From Amaranthus tricolor (taxonomy: Eukaryota > Streptophyta > Magnoliopsida > Caryophyllales > Amaranthaceae): a DNA stretch of 64,000 bases. The stretch lies in assembly GCF_026212465.1 (NCBI RefSeq), contig NC_080057.1, positions 26,642,147 through 26,706,146 on the forward strand, written 5' to 3'. Position 1 is the stretch's first letter; every line of letters starts with the position of its first letter. The position numbers and the translations under genes were made by a program. The notes below the pieces were generated by a model. That model was not told the origin of the DNA, did no database searches, and saw only the letters and a program-made list of their open reading frames with translations. Positions 38,845 to 50,090 of this stretch are shown one piece after another.

Positions 38845-38956
38845 TCAAAACCCTTTTCTATGGCGGTTGTACACAAGAAGTAAACACACAGAAAATTTAA
38901 TCCATAGCTTCCTACACAGAACTAAAGAAGAAAGACAACCTTAAAAAGCTCAAAGA

Positions 38957-41061
38957 ATGTCACACATCACAGTAGAAAGGAACAGAAGGAAGCAGATGAA
39001 TGAAAATCTCAAAATTTTGCGTTCTTTAACGCCTTGCTTTTACATCAAGAAGGTACCTTCTAGGCCATAATCTCGGTTTATTTGATTAAAAATCGTATTA
39101 ATATTAAAATATATATGTAATATACAAGTATACAACACACAAAAATATAGTTGAACTAGTTCTATATGTTTATAGAGATAATTGTTCGGTTCACCTTATA
39201 CTAGTATTTTAGATTTGAACAGATTGAAACGTTACTTTTGATTGATATGAAATCAAAGTAAATTTTGTATGGAATTATTCAACAGTAAAATATTATGCAT
39301 CTTTCTTAATATTTTCTCATTTGTTACTTAAATAGAAAGATGCAAACTATTTTAGGGTGAAATAATTTCGTGCAACTTTTGAATGAAATATATTAACCCT
39401 AGGCTTGAAAAAGTGAGTTTGTTAAGGAAACAAACTAGCATATGAAAAGATCTATAAACAGTTGGGCAATTAGGGCATGAGGGCAAGTGAATTAAGAAGA
39501 AAAAGGGCTATTCATGCTTGGGCTAAAAGGCTAAAACCCTATCACCTCTTGGAACTCATACATCCTTATTTTGAGTTTGTAAATAAATGGTTCTTATTAA
39601 GACTAACCAATATACTTAGTTTTGCTATTATTTGGGTTCATTTATTATTTTTCAATTTTTTTAGTGAGCTAAAATAAATATCACTATTGATTTTCATGTT
39701 ATAATACACTATAATTAAATGAACATTAATTTGTGCTTTTTATTCATGTGATTAAATTCAAGATGATGTTACTTATTAGTTATTAACTAAAAACAACGTC
39801 GGTATTATAAAATAATGACATATTGATTAATATGTGTCTTAATTTAATTTCGATCTGAAGTTAGGCGAGTTTATTTGTTAACATGTTTTAAAATTTTAGT
39901 TTGGAGTACAAGTAATTGATTAGTTGAGAGGTACATGTATAATTATGTACATATATGTTGTCTTAATATAATTTTTTTTTTGGAAACATATAGGGGGATC
40001 AAGCATCAATCATTGGAGGAGTAGTAGAGTTCATAAAAGAACTACACCAAGTTCTTCAATCCTTGGAGTCACAAAAGAGAAGAAAAAGCCTAAGTCTAAG
40101 CCCAAGCACAAGCCCGGGTCCAACCCTGAAGAACCTTCAACCAAGCCCGAGAAACATATCGAATTCAAACATCATTACAAACGACTCGTTTAAATTCGAT
40201 GGAGGAAAAGAGTTAGTTGCATCATGCAATTCAAGAGTCGCAGATGTTGAAGCCAAAATATCAGGGTCTAATGTTGTGTTAAGGGTGATATCAAAGAAAA
40301 TGCATGGACAACTACTTAGAATTATAAGTGCATTGGAGAAACTTTCTTTTGATATTATTCACTTGAATATTAGTAGCATGGATGATACCGTTCTCTACTA
40401 CTTCGTTGTCAAGGTATTCCTTATAATAACCCTTAATTTTCTCTAATTTTCTAACTTTAGGTCATATGATACGGTGAAACGATTTTTATTGGGCTAATCT
40501 AATGAATACTTGTTGTCTTAAAGTGATCAATTAAAAAACTAGACTAGTCATATAACATAGTCTCACGATTAAATAGTTTCATACAAGACTTGATCTAAAA
40601 CATATTATTTTAGCACAGTGAGATTAGTTGATCCTCTACAGGGAAAAGGAAAGGAGAAATTATTTCTCTTATAAATAGTGAGAATCGAATCTTTATCATA
40701 ATGATATCATAAAAGGGAATACATTCAACCATTAGATCAATCCTTTTGATTCTTTGGTTATTAGAGAAGTAGAAATAGCTTTTGCCCTAAATTGTGTGTC
40801 GTACATTTGTAACATATGCACTTTATTTTTCGTAGTAACTCATTAGGATGATCAACCCTTTTTGACATCATAAAGGTGCACTTTGATTCTAGATATGTAC
40901 ATTCTTTTAAATTATGAACAACCAAGATAATTAAGTCTAGTATCTGTTTGGATATTTATTACTTTTCTTATATAAGTTATAGGTTTGACTTTCGTTATCC
41001 TCTTCTCTAGCCCTCTGGTTCCCTTCCCTTGACTTACCATATACAAACACAAATGAATACA

Positions 41062-41100
<39 letters not shown>

Positions 41101-42247
41101 ATAGATAAATAAATAAATAGATAATATGAATTAACCACAAAGGATAGTAATGGGCAAAGTTTAATGTTGAAAATGAACTAATAATTCGTTGTGTAAATTA
41201 TAAGTTTCACAAATTTAATTAACGAAGAAGTAAAGCACAATTGATGATATACATACACTTTCAGTGTATTCTAATTTTTTTTTCTTTATCTTTACTTATA
41301 ATTAATACTTTGACTTTAACACTTTTGGCAAGTATTGTTTTACTTTTTATAATGACTAATTTTTAACAGATAATATAGTCATATTAGTTTCAACAAATTA
41401 GTTTTTTATAATTTAATTTAATGGTATAAAAATTAATTTTCAAACAATAGTGTGACAAAAAAAACTTATAATTTTGCCCCAAGGTTCTAAAATTTGATTA
41501 ATGGATAAATAAAAAATTGATTAACAGATAAATAACAGGATATTAAGTCAAAGATTTACATTAAATTTAAAGTTTACATTTATTCTAGCTAATTCAGGAA
41601 GACTCAATTGTTGGTGTCTTGAATAAGTTAATATTTATCGTATTTTCGAGTCAAGTGAAACGTTGAAATGTGTATATTTATCCTATATAATTTGGAAAAA
41701 TGCGCGAAAATAGATTAAGATGATTTGGACATGTGCAGAGAATGACTTTTGACGCACCTGTAAAGAAGGTAGAAAGCATTATAGTTGAGGGTAAGAGGAG
41801 TCGAGGAAAATCCAGGAGAACTTGGGATGAGCAAATATACGTCGCTTATATAAGTTAAACCTCTCTGCGGACCTGACTAGGGATAGGAGTAGTTAGAGAC
41901 ACCATATCCATGTCTTAGATTTCTAATGTCTTAACCTCATGCTTTTCTCGTTCAATTTCTATTAGTTCTATGTTTTCTTTTTGTAGTGGTTTTGCTTTTG
42001 TTTTTTTATAGGCCTTTAAGTTTTTTTTTCCCGTGGTTATTATGTCTATTTATCTTCTTTGAGCCGGGGGATTCCTTTGGCTGCGCTCTCCTTCATAGGT
42101 ATGAGTTGCCGCCGTCTTTCCCTCCCCAGACTTTGTCCTCATTCTATGAGCGGAATACACTGGGTAGGATGATGATGATATCTTATTCTAAATTGTTTTT
42201 ATATACACAAAAAAATCACTTTACTTAAACATTTGTTTTTTTATAAA

Positions 42248-42289
<42 letters not shown>

Positions 42290-42440
42290 GTTTTGTTATC
42301 CTAATTAATTAAATTGATCATATGTGTCACAGATAGGGCTAGAGTGTGAGTTAAGCATGGAGGAGCTAGCAGCAGAAGTTCAACGAAGTTTTTCCACCAC
42401 TGGCAACGTTATCAATAATGTCACCAAGAATACAACATAA
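38957..42440 (+). CDS. MUTE: MUTE-type bHLH transcription factor, three exons
   Basis: Exons 38957-39052, 39994-40413 and 42333-42440, all phase 0, predict 207 residues (Arabidopsis MUTE has 202). The protein opens at once with the basic region MSHITVERNRRKQMNENL, the N-terminally short form typical of MUTE as against FAMA and SPEECHLESS. LRSLTPCFYIKK|GDQASIIGGVVEFIKEL completes the helix-loop-helix (to about residue 55), with the first intron inside the loop-helix 2 junction. A Ser/Pro-rich linker follows, then the C-terminal SMF/ACT-like domain (about 99-190; ADVEAKISGSNVVLRVISKK, HLNISS, LEEELAAEV-like helix). MUTE is the nuclear switch that commits meristemoids to guard mother cell fate, acting as a heterodimer with ICE1/SCRM. 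Intron 2 (1.9 kb) carries a LINE 3' end and two microsatellites. Confidence 0.93.
41061..41121. repeat. (AAAT)n microsatellite in MUTE intron 2
   Basis: About 15 AAAT units with two AGAT variants. Confidence 0.9.
41701..42181 (+). mobile_element. RTE-type LINE 3' end in MUTE intron 2
   Basis: The plus strand translates, with decay, to RLRWFGHVQRM, then APVKKVE, RSRGKSRRTWDEQI and TRDRS: the C-terminal tail of plant LINE reverse transcriptases. A 3' block (GCTGCGCTCTCCTTCATAGG, TATGAGTTGCC, GGAATACACTGGGTAGG) follows and ends in a GAT repeat. The 5' part is missing, as in usual 5'-truncated insertions. Confidence 0.75.
42249..42290. repeat. (TTA)n microsatellite, 40 bp before the MUTE exon 3 acceptor
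   Basis: About 14 ATT units, directly visible. Confidence 0.9.
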
Positions 42441-44797
42441 ATAACAAAATAAAAATTTTTCTGTTTCTTTAAATTTGCTATAAAATATCTAAAAAATTCT
42501 TAATTTGTATAATATATCAAATTTAAAGAGACAGAGAAATACAAAATACTGACTTTCAAGTTATGTGAACTTTCTTTTTTATTTCTATAAGATAGAATAC
42601 AAATAAAAGAGGATTTATAATTTCAATAATTTCTACATATATACAGCATGCTTTTTAGGCAAAAACGAGTTGATTTGATTAAATTTTACTCAAGAAGCAC
42701 ATGTCTAAATTATAGTGACTTATTTAATTATTAGTATAATAGATTAATAGTGTGCTAATTTTTTTTGGGCAAGTGTCTTATTTAAAAAACAAATATTTTT
42801 ACGATATTTTCTTGTGCTATATATTTGTTGTATATTTTTCCTTGCACCATTTATTTCAATAGTCTTGTTTAATATATTATTGCCTTAATAATATGGTAAA
42901 GTGAGAATTATTTATTTTATTTTTTAATTGTATATTTTTATAATGTTAATTTAATAACTTTTATGTTAGACTATACTTTATACAAGATATAGAGATTTAA
43001 AAGGGTGGTCGTGATTGAACTCTTGCTGAGTGTGCCTGGCTATATATAAGACGGGCTAGATGTCATGCCATGACATGTCTTGTAAAGCCAATTAGTTATT
43101 GGCACGACGCAACACAATTGACTAATCGTATCACTTTGGGTTGTGTCACATGCACAATCAAACTTTTTTTTTTTGGTTAGTCGGAACAAATAGGCCATTT
43201 TCCTAAAATTGTGAGAGATGCACATACGAGGCCTTAATTAATAATTATTGTCTCAATAAATTAAAGTGAGGTATATGCAATGAAAATCAAACTATGATAT
43301 TTTATTCTGTTGTTGGTCTCAATTAGAAGTAAATTTTATCTACTTAGATAATTGAGGTATCAATGAGACTCAACATGCGATAACCCGAATCTATCACGTT
43401 GATTTCAATACCATATCAAAATATCAATCCAAATTTAGTTTTGCTTATGCCAAAAAATAACTAATTGGAAGCCATGGCAGACAACAAGCAAGGTCTTAAA
43501 TACTATCCTTTACAAAATGCTATGTAATGTATCTAAGCAAGACTCAAAAATTATTCTTGATCAAATTCGCTGTAATGCCACATGATTTTTATTAGGTTGT
43601 TTGTGAATGTAAACTAAAACTTAATTATGAGGTAAAGATCATAAGTTGTTGACCAAAACTAACCATATATGTGTGTGTTATCTTATATGAGACGATTTAC
43701 TCTATTAATTCAAATTAAATATGACATGACTCAACCCAATTTGAAAAACTAATTGTTTCATAAAGATTAAACAAAAAATTATCAGGAATAATACAATCTT
43801 TTACTTATTTTTCTATAATAATACCATTTTTTGAATACCAATTTAGGGGGTGTTTCCCTAGCTAGAATATCCCTAACATTGAAAATCAAACTAAAGGAAA
43901 TTATATGACAAAAAAATTGGTAAATTAGTTAATATTATTCTAGGAAAAAGCCATTTAAGTTGATATTATTCATGATTAATTAACAGTTGGTATTATCATA
44001 TGAAAATTAACAAAAAGTTATATAATTCATAATGATTTTTCCAAGATTAATTTGATTGAGAATATATTTACAACACATACATAAGACCTTGATTAGTTGA
44101 TCCCATAGAATATACTAACCTACTAACATATTAAAATGCTTTATTCTCAATGATACATGTTGCAATCACAATTATTTTTTCAGCCAAAAAATATATTATA
44201 AAAGAAATAAATAATACTTCTATTCTACAAAAATCAGCAAACATTAATATTTTTAGATTAATATGATATATCTTTTAAGATATATAGATATTATATACGC
44301 CATAAATATACATCTTAATATAATATTCAATAATATATTTACAATAAATATTATATATTTAGAGGGTCTCCTCGTTAATTACCTCTATTCATAAAGATAT
44401 ATCTTAAATAAAAAATATATTATTAAAAGTAAGTGAAATTGAACGAGATTGTTCAATGTATTTTAATTTGAAAGTCTAAATATTTGATTACCATAATTAA
44501 CAATATTTGCTTATCACCACCATATCAAATCTTAGGATGTATCAGATAAAGCAAAAGCGGTCAAAAAAAAAAAAAAAAAAAAAAAACAAAAAAACAAAAA
44601 TTGAAACAAATCGATCAAAGTGATTCCATCAAATATTATTTTGAAAGGAAACATATATTTATGATATGATTTTCTAAATGGCAACAAGTCTTATAAGAGC
44701 CGAACCCTTAAATAATCTCATCGTGATTTTATTTGAGAATTTGTGATTATATAATCAATATATTTATATTAATATTTCCCTTAGCAATCACTACTTC
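42441..44797. other. Intergenic region between MUTE and the GDSL pair
   Basis: No gene recognised. Contains one TIR element (43795-44042) and a poly(A)-like tract (44561-44585). The rest is AT-rich. Confidence 0.6.
43795..44042. mobile_element. MITE related to the element at 4186-4577
   Basis: The left AGGAATAATACAATCTTTTA and TTTTTCTATAATAATACCA mirror a right half whose complement reads GGAAAAATCATTATG and TTTTCATATGATAATACCA. Same layout as 4186-4577; target duplication unclear. Confidence 0.5.
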
Positions 44798-44805
44798 TAT
44801 ATAAT
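44798..44805 (+). promoter_or_regulatory. TATA box of GDSL gene 1
   Basis: TATATAAT, 81 bp upstream of the ATG at 44879. A start near 44830 is expected. Confidence 0.5.
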
Positions 44806-44878
44806 ACTCCCCCCTTGTCAAATCATTACTTAGTATTAACAAAAGTTGTTAATCAAAGAAATTATTATTAAATTAACA

Positions 44879-45818
44879 ATGAGATATCAAATAGTGTACT
44901 TGCTATTGTTGGTATGCCTTATATTTGCTCCGGGTATTGGTGCCCTAAAATTATCGACGCAATTTGAAGCTATTTATCAATTTGGCGACTCTCTCAATGA
45001 TAATGGCAACTATGTTCGCCTACCCGGTGGGGTAAAGTGCGCATATACAAAACTGCCTTACGGTGAGACTATAAAAACACCAACAGGCCGAGCTTCCGAT
45101 GGGCTCATCATTTCGGACTTTATTGGTATGTTTCATGACTTTCAACTCTTTTTTTCGGTTTATTTAAATTATAGTGAAACGAGTCATTTAATTATTAGAA
45201 AAATTGACACTAATAATACAAATTTTCACCCATCTGCTATGAATAATCCCATCTTTAAATTAGTTTTTTAATAATTTAATCTTTGTAATATATTTTCCCA
45301 TAGCATACCAAATTACTAATATTAGATAATAATAGGGTATGTTGTCAGCAAACTAAAATAAAGGTTGAATTATTTTAGTGAACTAAAAGCAAATGTTGGA
45401 TTATTAGAAAATAATTTAAAGATAAGATTATTCACAGAAAATGAGAAAAAAAATTAGATTATTAATATCAATTTTTCCTTAATTATTTATTTTTTATCTT
45501 TTATATACTTGTAACGATACGTGTATATATACGTAGCAACGTACTTCAATCTACCCCAAATGAACCCGTATTTGGCCAGCGGAAGCGATTTCAGCCACGG
45601 AATCAATTTCGCAGTGGTTGGTGCTACTGCTACTGGTGACGAGCAACGCAATTCCTTGGCTAAACAACTTAAGTGGTTTAAATCTTACCTTAACTCATCT
45701 TTCTCTACTCCAACAGGTACTTGCTTATTACTATAATTACCTTAACTTTTCGTGCAAAACCATAAAATTAATATCGTTAATTCAATCACAACACTAGCTA
45801 TTCTCTTTTTATAAATAA

Positions 45819-45866
<48 letters not shown>

Positions 45867-48215
45867 TATGATTGTGAGATAAATTTGTTGTAATCATTAT
45901 AAGTATGATACTCCCTCCAATTCAAAGGAAATGTTATTAAGTTCACCTCAAATGTCTTATTTCTATTTATAAAACTTATTTTTTTCTTACCAATTACCCT
46001 TAAAATTCCACTTTAATTCAAAAAAATACTTAATTTTTACAAATTTAACTTGAAAATCACATGTTACGTACTATTTAGAGTGGTCCCTATTATTTATTTA
46101 TAATTGTGTCAAACCAATATGGGACACACATTAGACTTAAATCGAAGGGAGTATATATTCGTGGTAAATATATTATCATTGAATGTGTAACAACTCCTCC
46201 TTATAAAACATGAAATATTTGTTGAAATAACCTTTAAGGTGGTTGTCACTTAAACTTAAATGACAAATTGAAATTTATTCTTATAAATTACTAATTTATA
46301 TTAAGCTTAAATTAATATTTTAATTTGTCATTTAAGTTTAAGTGACAACCACAAACCTTTTTTGTTTTATAAGGAGGGGTTAGTTACAGAATATTAATAA
46401 TACATGTAGTATATTATTATTATATTGTGGTAATTAATTAAGTTAAGGTTAATTTTAAGCATAGTATTACATGATGATTACAGCAATTAAAGAAAAGCTA
46501 CAAAAATCACTTGTTCTTATGGGAGAAATTGGAGGCAATGATTTCAATGGTCCTTTCTCTCAACGTAAACCAATTTCTGAAGTATCTGCCCTAATTCCTA
46601 AAGTTGTCAATACAATCAAAGATGCAATTCTGGTGAGTTCAATTCAATCATATATATTCAATTTCTGCTTTTAATAATATTTTTTTTGCCTAGGCTAATG
46701 GTAGGGATATAATTAACATTCAATTAATTTAATGATGTTTAGTGCTTCACATGTAGAATTTAATTTATTTATCAAAAGATTAGATGTACGTAATAAAAAA
46801 CATTAATTCTATATATACATCAACAAAAAATCAAAATAAAGCATATATTATAAATATTAATTAATTATAAAAGCTATTATTATAGTCTATTCTGATGTAA
46901 AACTAAAAAAATATAATCTTTTACTCAATTGAAATTGGTGTATAAATTTTGTTCAAATAGTTCTTCATAAGCTAAATAAGTGTGGTTCTATGCATGGTGC
47001 ATGGCATGTACCACAACCCATAATTAAAATGATTGAATTTATACTAAATAATAGTATGTTAATAAATATGAGATCACATATAAAATTTATACAATGTTTC
47101 AATTCTATTATTATTTTTTCATATTATAATTTTTTTAGTAAAGATCATCAATTTAAAATAAATAATTTCTATTTGAAAGACAAATTTACTCACATTATAA
47201 CTAAAATATATCTTTGTTTTTTATATTTCAGGAAGTGATTGGTGTTGGGGCAACTAATATTGTGGTACCTGGAAATTTTGCAATTGGATGTGTGCCTATT
47301 TATCTGTATCTATTCGCTACAAATGACACATCAAAGTATGATGAACATCATTGTTTGAGAGACTACAATGACTTTGCTACTTCTTATAATCAAGAGTTAA
47401 TTAAAGCTATCCAACTATTACAACAACACCACACAAATGTAGCCATTGTCTATGCAGATTATTATTCAGCATTAATATCTGTTCTTAGCAATGGCCCACA
47501 ATTAGGTAATCTTGTTACCATTTATTTATGGAGTAGTACTTATAAACCGCACTTTATTAGTTTTACAAAATTGAGTTTATCTATGATTAATTTTTAATTT
47601 TGAGATGGTATCAGAGTCCAATAATAGTGGAAAAAAAGCCATCTACCACGCTTTATATGTTTTGATTCTTCATTTACGCAACATTAAACTAATTGAAAAT
47701 ATTAGACAAAAAACCAAGGGTATATGATGTGGTTCTTCATTTACGTAATATTAAATCGAAGTACCAAATAAAGAGATATGCTGCTATCACATTTTCTAGG
47801 GGCCTAAACCACATCATATATATATTGGCCAAAGAACGAAACATGTGATGTAACATTGTAATTGAAGAAAAAAAGTTATTAACTTTAATTATCAGCTTAA
47901 ATTTTTGATTGAAATTTTAGAACTAAATTTTATATATTCTATCAATATTAAAAAACATTATATTGTACAGGGTTCGAACAAGATGGGCTCCAAAAGGCTT
48001 GTTGTGGTAATGGTAATAATCCATACAATTTTGGTGACAAAGGTTGTGGGAGTCCTGGATCAACAGTATGTGAGGACCCAAGCAAAAGAGTAAATTGGGA
48101 TGGAGTTCATATGACTCAACATGGATACAAATGTGTTGCAGATTCTTTGGTAAAACAATTTGTGCCTTTACTTCAAAAACAACTTCGTAGACTTAAGAGA
48201 AATGAGTTATCGTAG
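44879..48215 (+). CDS. GDSL esterase/lipase 1 of tandem pair, five exons
   Basis: Exons 44879-45125, 45537-45716, 46484-46632, 47232-47505 and 47971-48215 (phases 1, 1, 0, 1) predict 364 residues. A signal peptide (MRYQIVYLLLLVCLIFAPGIGA) precedes block I FGDSLNDNGN with nucleophile Ser38. Block III is GEIGGNDFN, and the catalytic Asp/His lie in WDGVHMT near the C-terminus. Family motifs FAVVGATA and KACCGNGNNPYN are also present. The set resembles plant acetylajmalan-esterase-like and At1g28590-like GDSL enzymes: secreted serine hydrolases acting on acyl esters, with the substrate not predictable. Every splice junction keeps frame and matches the neighbouring gene exactly in phase. NDN replaces the common SDT in block I, and exon 2 is 33 nt shorter than in gene 2. 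An in-frame upstream TTG was not taken as start. Confidence 0.9.
45196..45479. mobile_element. MITE in GDSL 1 intron 1
   Basis: Left TTAGAAAAATTGACACTAAT and right ATATCAATTTTTCCTT are imperfect inverted repeats, and ATGAATAATCCCATCTTTAA mirrors TTAAAGATAAGATTATTCAC. Same family as 4186-4577. Confidence 0.5.
45821..45863. repeat. (TA)n microsatellite in GDSL 1 intron 2
   Basis: About 21 TA units. Confidence 0.95.
45910..46151. mobile_element. Stowaway-type MITE in GDSL 1 intron 2
   Basis: Begins CTCCCTCCAATTCAAA after TA and ends AATCGAAGGGAG before TA. The CTCCCTCC terminus and TA duplication are the hallmarks of plant Stowaway (Tc1/mariner) MITEs. 242 bp, noncoding. Confidence 0.85.
46187..46386. 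mobile_element. Palindromic MITE in GDSL 1 intron 2
   Basis: CTCCTTATAAAAC and GGTTGTCACTTAAACTTAAA at the left mirror TTTAAGTTTAAGTGACAACC and GTTTTATAAGGAG at the right. The whole 200 bp can fold into one stem. Confidence 0.75.
47603..47830. repeat. Possible LTR-retroelement remnant in GDSL 1 intron 4
   Basis: TGGTATCAGAGTCC at 47606 is the classic initiator-Met tRNA primer binding site of plant LTR elements. Nearby, TTCTTCATTTACG occurs twice about 75 bp apart. No LTR boundaries could be placed. Confidence 0.35.
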
Positions 48216-50040
48216 GTATTTTAATTTTAGTATAATACTACATATATAAGTAATACTTTCTCCGTCCTTTTGAAATTGATAATGATAGTGATATGTTGTA
48301 AGGAAAAATATTACTATTAGTAGCGATGTCAAAAGAATAGATTAATATATACGTTAGTATAACACAAATTATTGATATATCATTATATATTATTTACGGG
48401 CTCTTTACAATTGTTAAGTTTATTTTTGCTTTAGTATTCGTGTTTCATACATTTCAAAATCACAATAGTATGTTATACTCGTTTGAGCCAAAAATTCTAG
48501 TTTGTGCACAATATTATGTAGAAAAATGCCAATTATTAGTTGTAATTTTCAGTGGAAGGAGGTGAATAATAGAAATAACTTGCTCCAATTAAGCATTTAC
48601 TTCGGGAAGGACCAAATTTTAATTTCTTATCAAACAGGCAAACCCCATAACATCATATATATTATTGGGTTAGATTTCAAATCATGTATTTTGGGTTAAT
48701 TTAATGCCCATAGTAATTTTTACATAGTTTTAAATTTATTTTAAAGCTGTATTAAAATTGAAATCAGTTACAAGATCGATTAATTTTTAGATTGTCGAGA
48801 CTGTTTTCAACACCTTAAAGTATGTATAACTTATAGTAGACAATTAGATAAATGTTATGATTTCCACAATGTATTGTGCCATACCATTGACCACAATTAC
48901 ATATACAATTGACATAACGTAGGAGTACATTACAATCAACCTTTGGTAGTTAGATTGAATTCATAAATTTCATTTTAAAATAAAAATATTTTATTAAGTG
49001 AAAGTAGTTTTTTTTAGATTTGATTGATTAGATTAGATTTGATCAAATTGAATCTAAAAAGTAGAAAATTAAATATAATCACCCTATGAATATTTTGCTA
49101 ACATTTAAGAATTAATTTTTCTTAATAATTTTTCCTAGATTATTATTTTAATTTTGTTGCGAATATAAATTCAAAATTTAAAATTTAATGGAAAACTAGT
49201 ATCTAAAATAAAAACAACTTAAAATGTTGCTAGAGAATCGTGGCCTAGATTAATTCTCCTTACCTTCAAAATGATTAAATTATTCGAATCTACTAGAAGT
49301 CTATACATAGACCACATTGGCACACTCCTTGCCCATTATGTAAATGTAAATTTTACTCAAAAAAGAGTTGAGTAGCATGTGTCATTCTTTACTAAAAGTC
49401 AAACCACCATATAACACCTATCTTCACATAATCATTGAATGAAAATTTCTCGTGGAAATTAAGAAAAGGAAAAATATTAAAAATATTTTTTATACGCACA
49501 AAAAAATATAGCTAATGAGATGATAGATAAATTAAATGTGTAAATGAGAATTAAAAAAAATATGTTGGAAAACAAGAAGGACTAGATGAAAAATCAAACC
49601 CAAGACTTAGCTTAAAAAAAAATAGTATTTGCTCTCTAAGTGAAAAAGCTCAATTCTCATAAAAAAAAATTAGTATAAATTATGACCACAAATAGAAAAG
49701 TATGTTAGAGTATATGACATATTCTAAGTCTCAATCATCAGTTTAAGCTTTTGGTTGAGTTGATTCCTTGACATGATATCAGAAACTAACGTGGTAGTGA
49801 CTAAAGGTCACGTATTTGAAACTCAATAACCTCTCATGTACACTGGCATATTCAGCCTTAGGTATAAAAAGGGTATGTGTTATATCCACACTTTTAGCTT
49901 AAAGGTCTCTTATGTAAAAGATACGTGATAGAATATATAACATATCTTAGAACTTCAACCATCAGTTTAAATATTTAATTGAGCTGATTTGTTTACATAT
50001 TACAATCAATTTTTCAGACCATACACTTTCTTTTTCCACC
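48216..50040. other. Intergenic region between the two GDSL genes
   Basis: AT-rich spacer with the GDSL 1 3' flank and one decayed TRIM element (49703-49997). No gene recognised. Confidence 0.6.
49703..49997 (+). mobile_element. TRIM element, decayed, with 71 bp LTRs
   Basis: LTR-like repeats at 49703-49773 (TGTTAGAGTATATGACATAT to CCTTGACA) and 49926-49997 (TGATAGAATATATAACATAT to GTTTACA) flank a 152 bp interior. TGATATCAGA, a decayed primer binding site, follows the first LTR. Same family as 52541-52788. No clear target duplication. Confidence 0.7.
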
Positions 50041-50048
50041 TATAAAAT
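50041..50048 (+). promoter_or_regulatory. TATA box of GDSL gene 2
   Basis: TATAAAAT, 50 bp upstream of the ATG at 50091, which implies a leader of only about 20 nt. Confidence 0.5.
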
Positions 50049-50090
50049 CCCATCATTATTTCAAAACTCAATTATTATTATTTCCACTAA

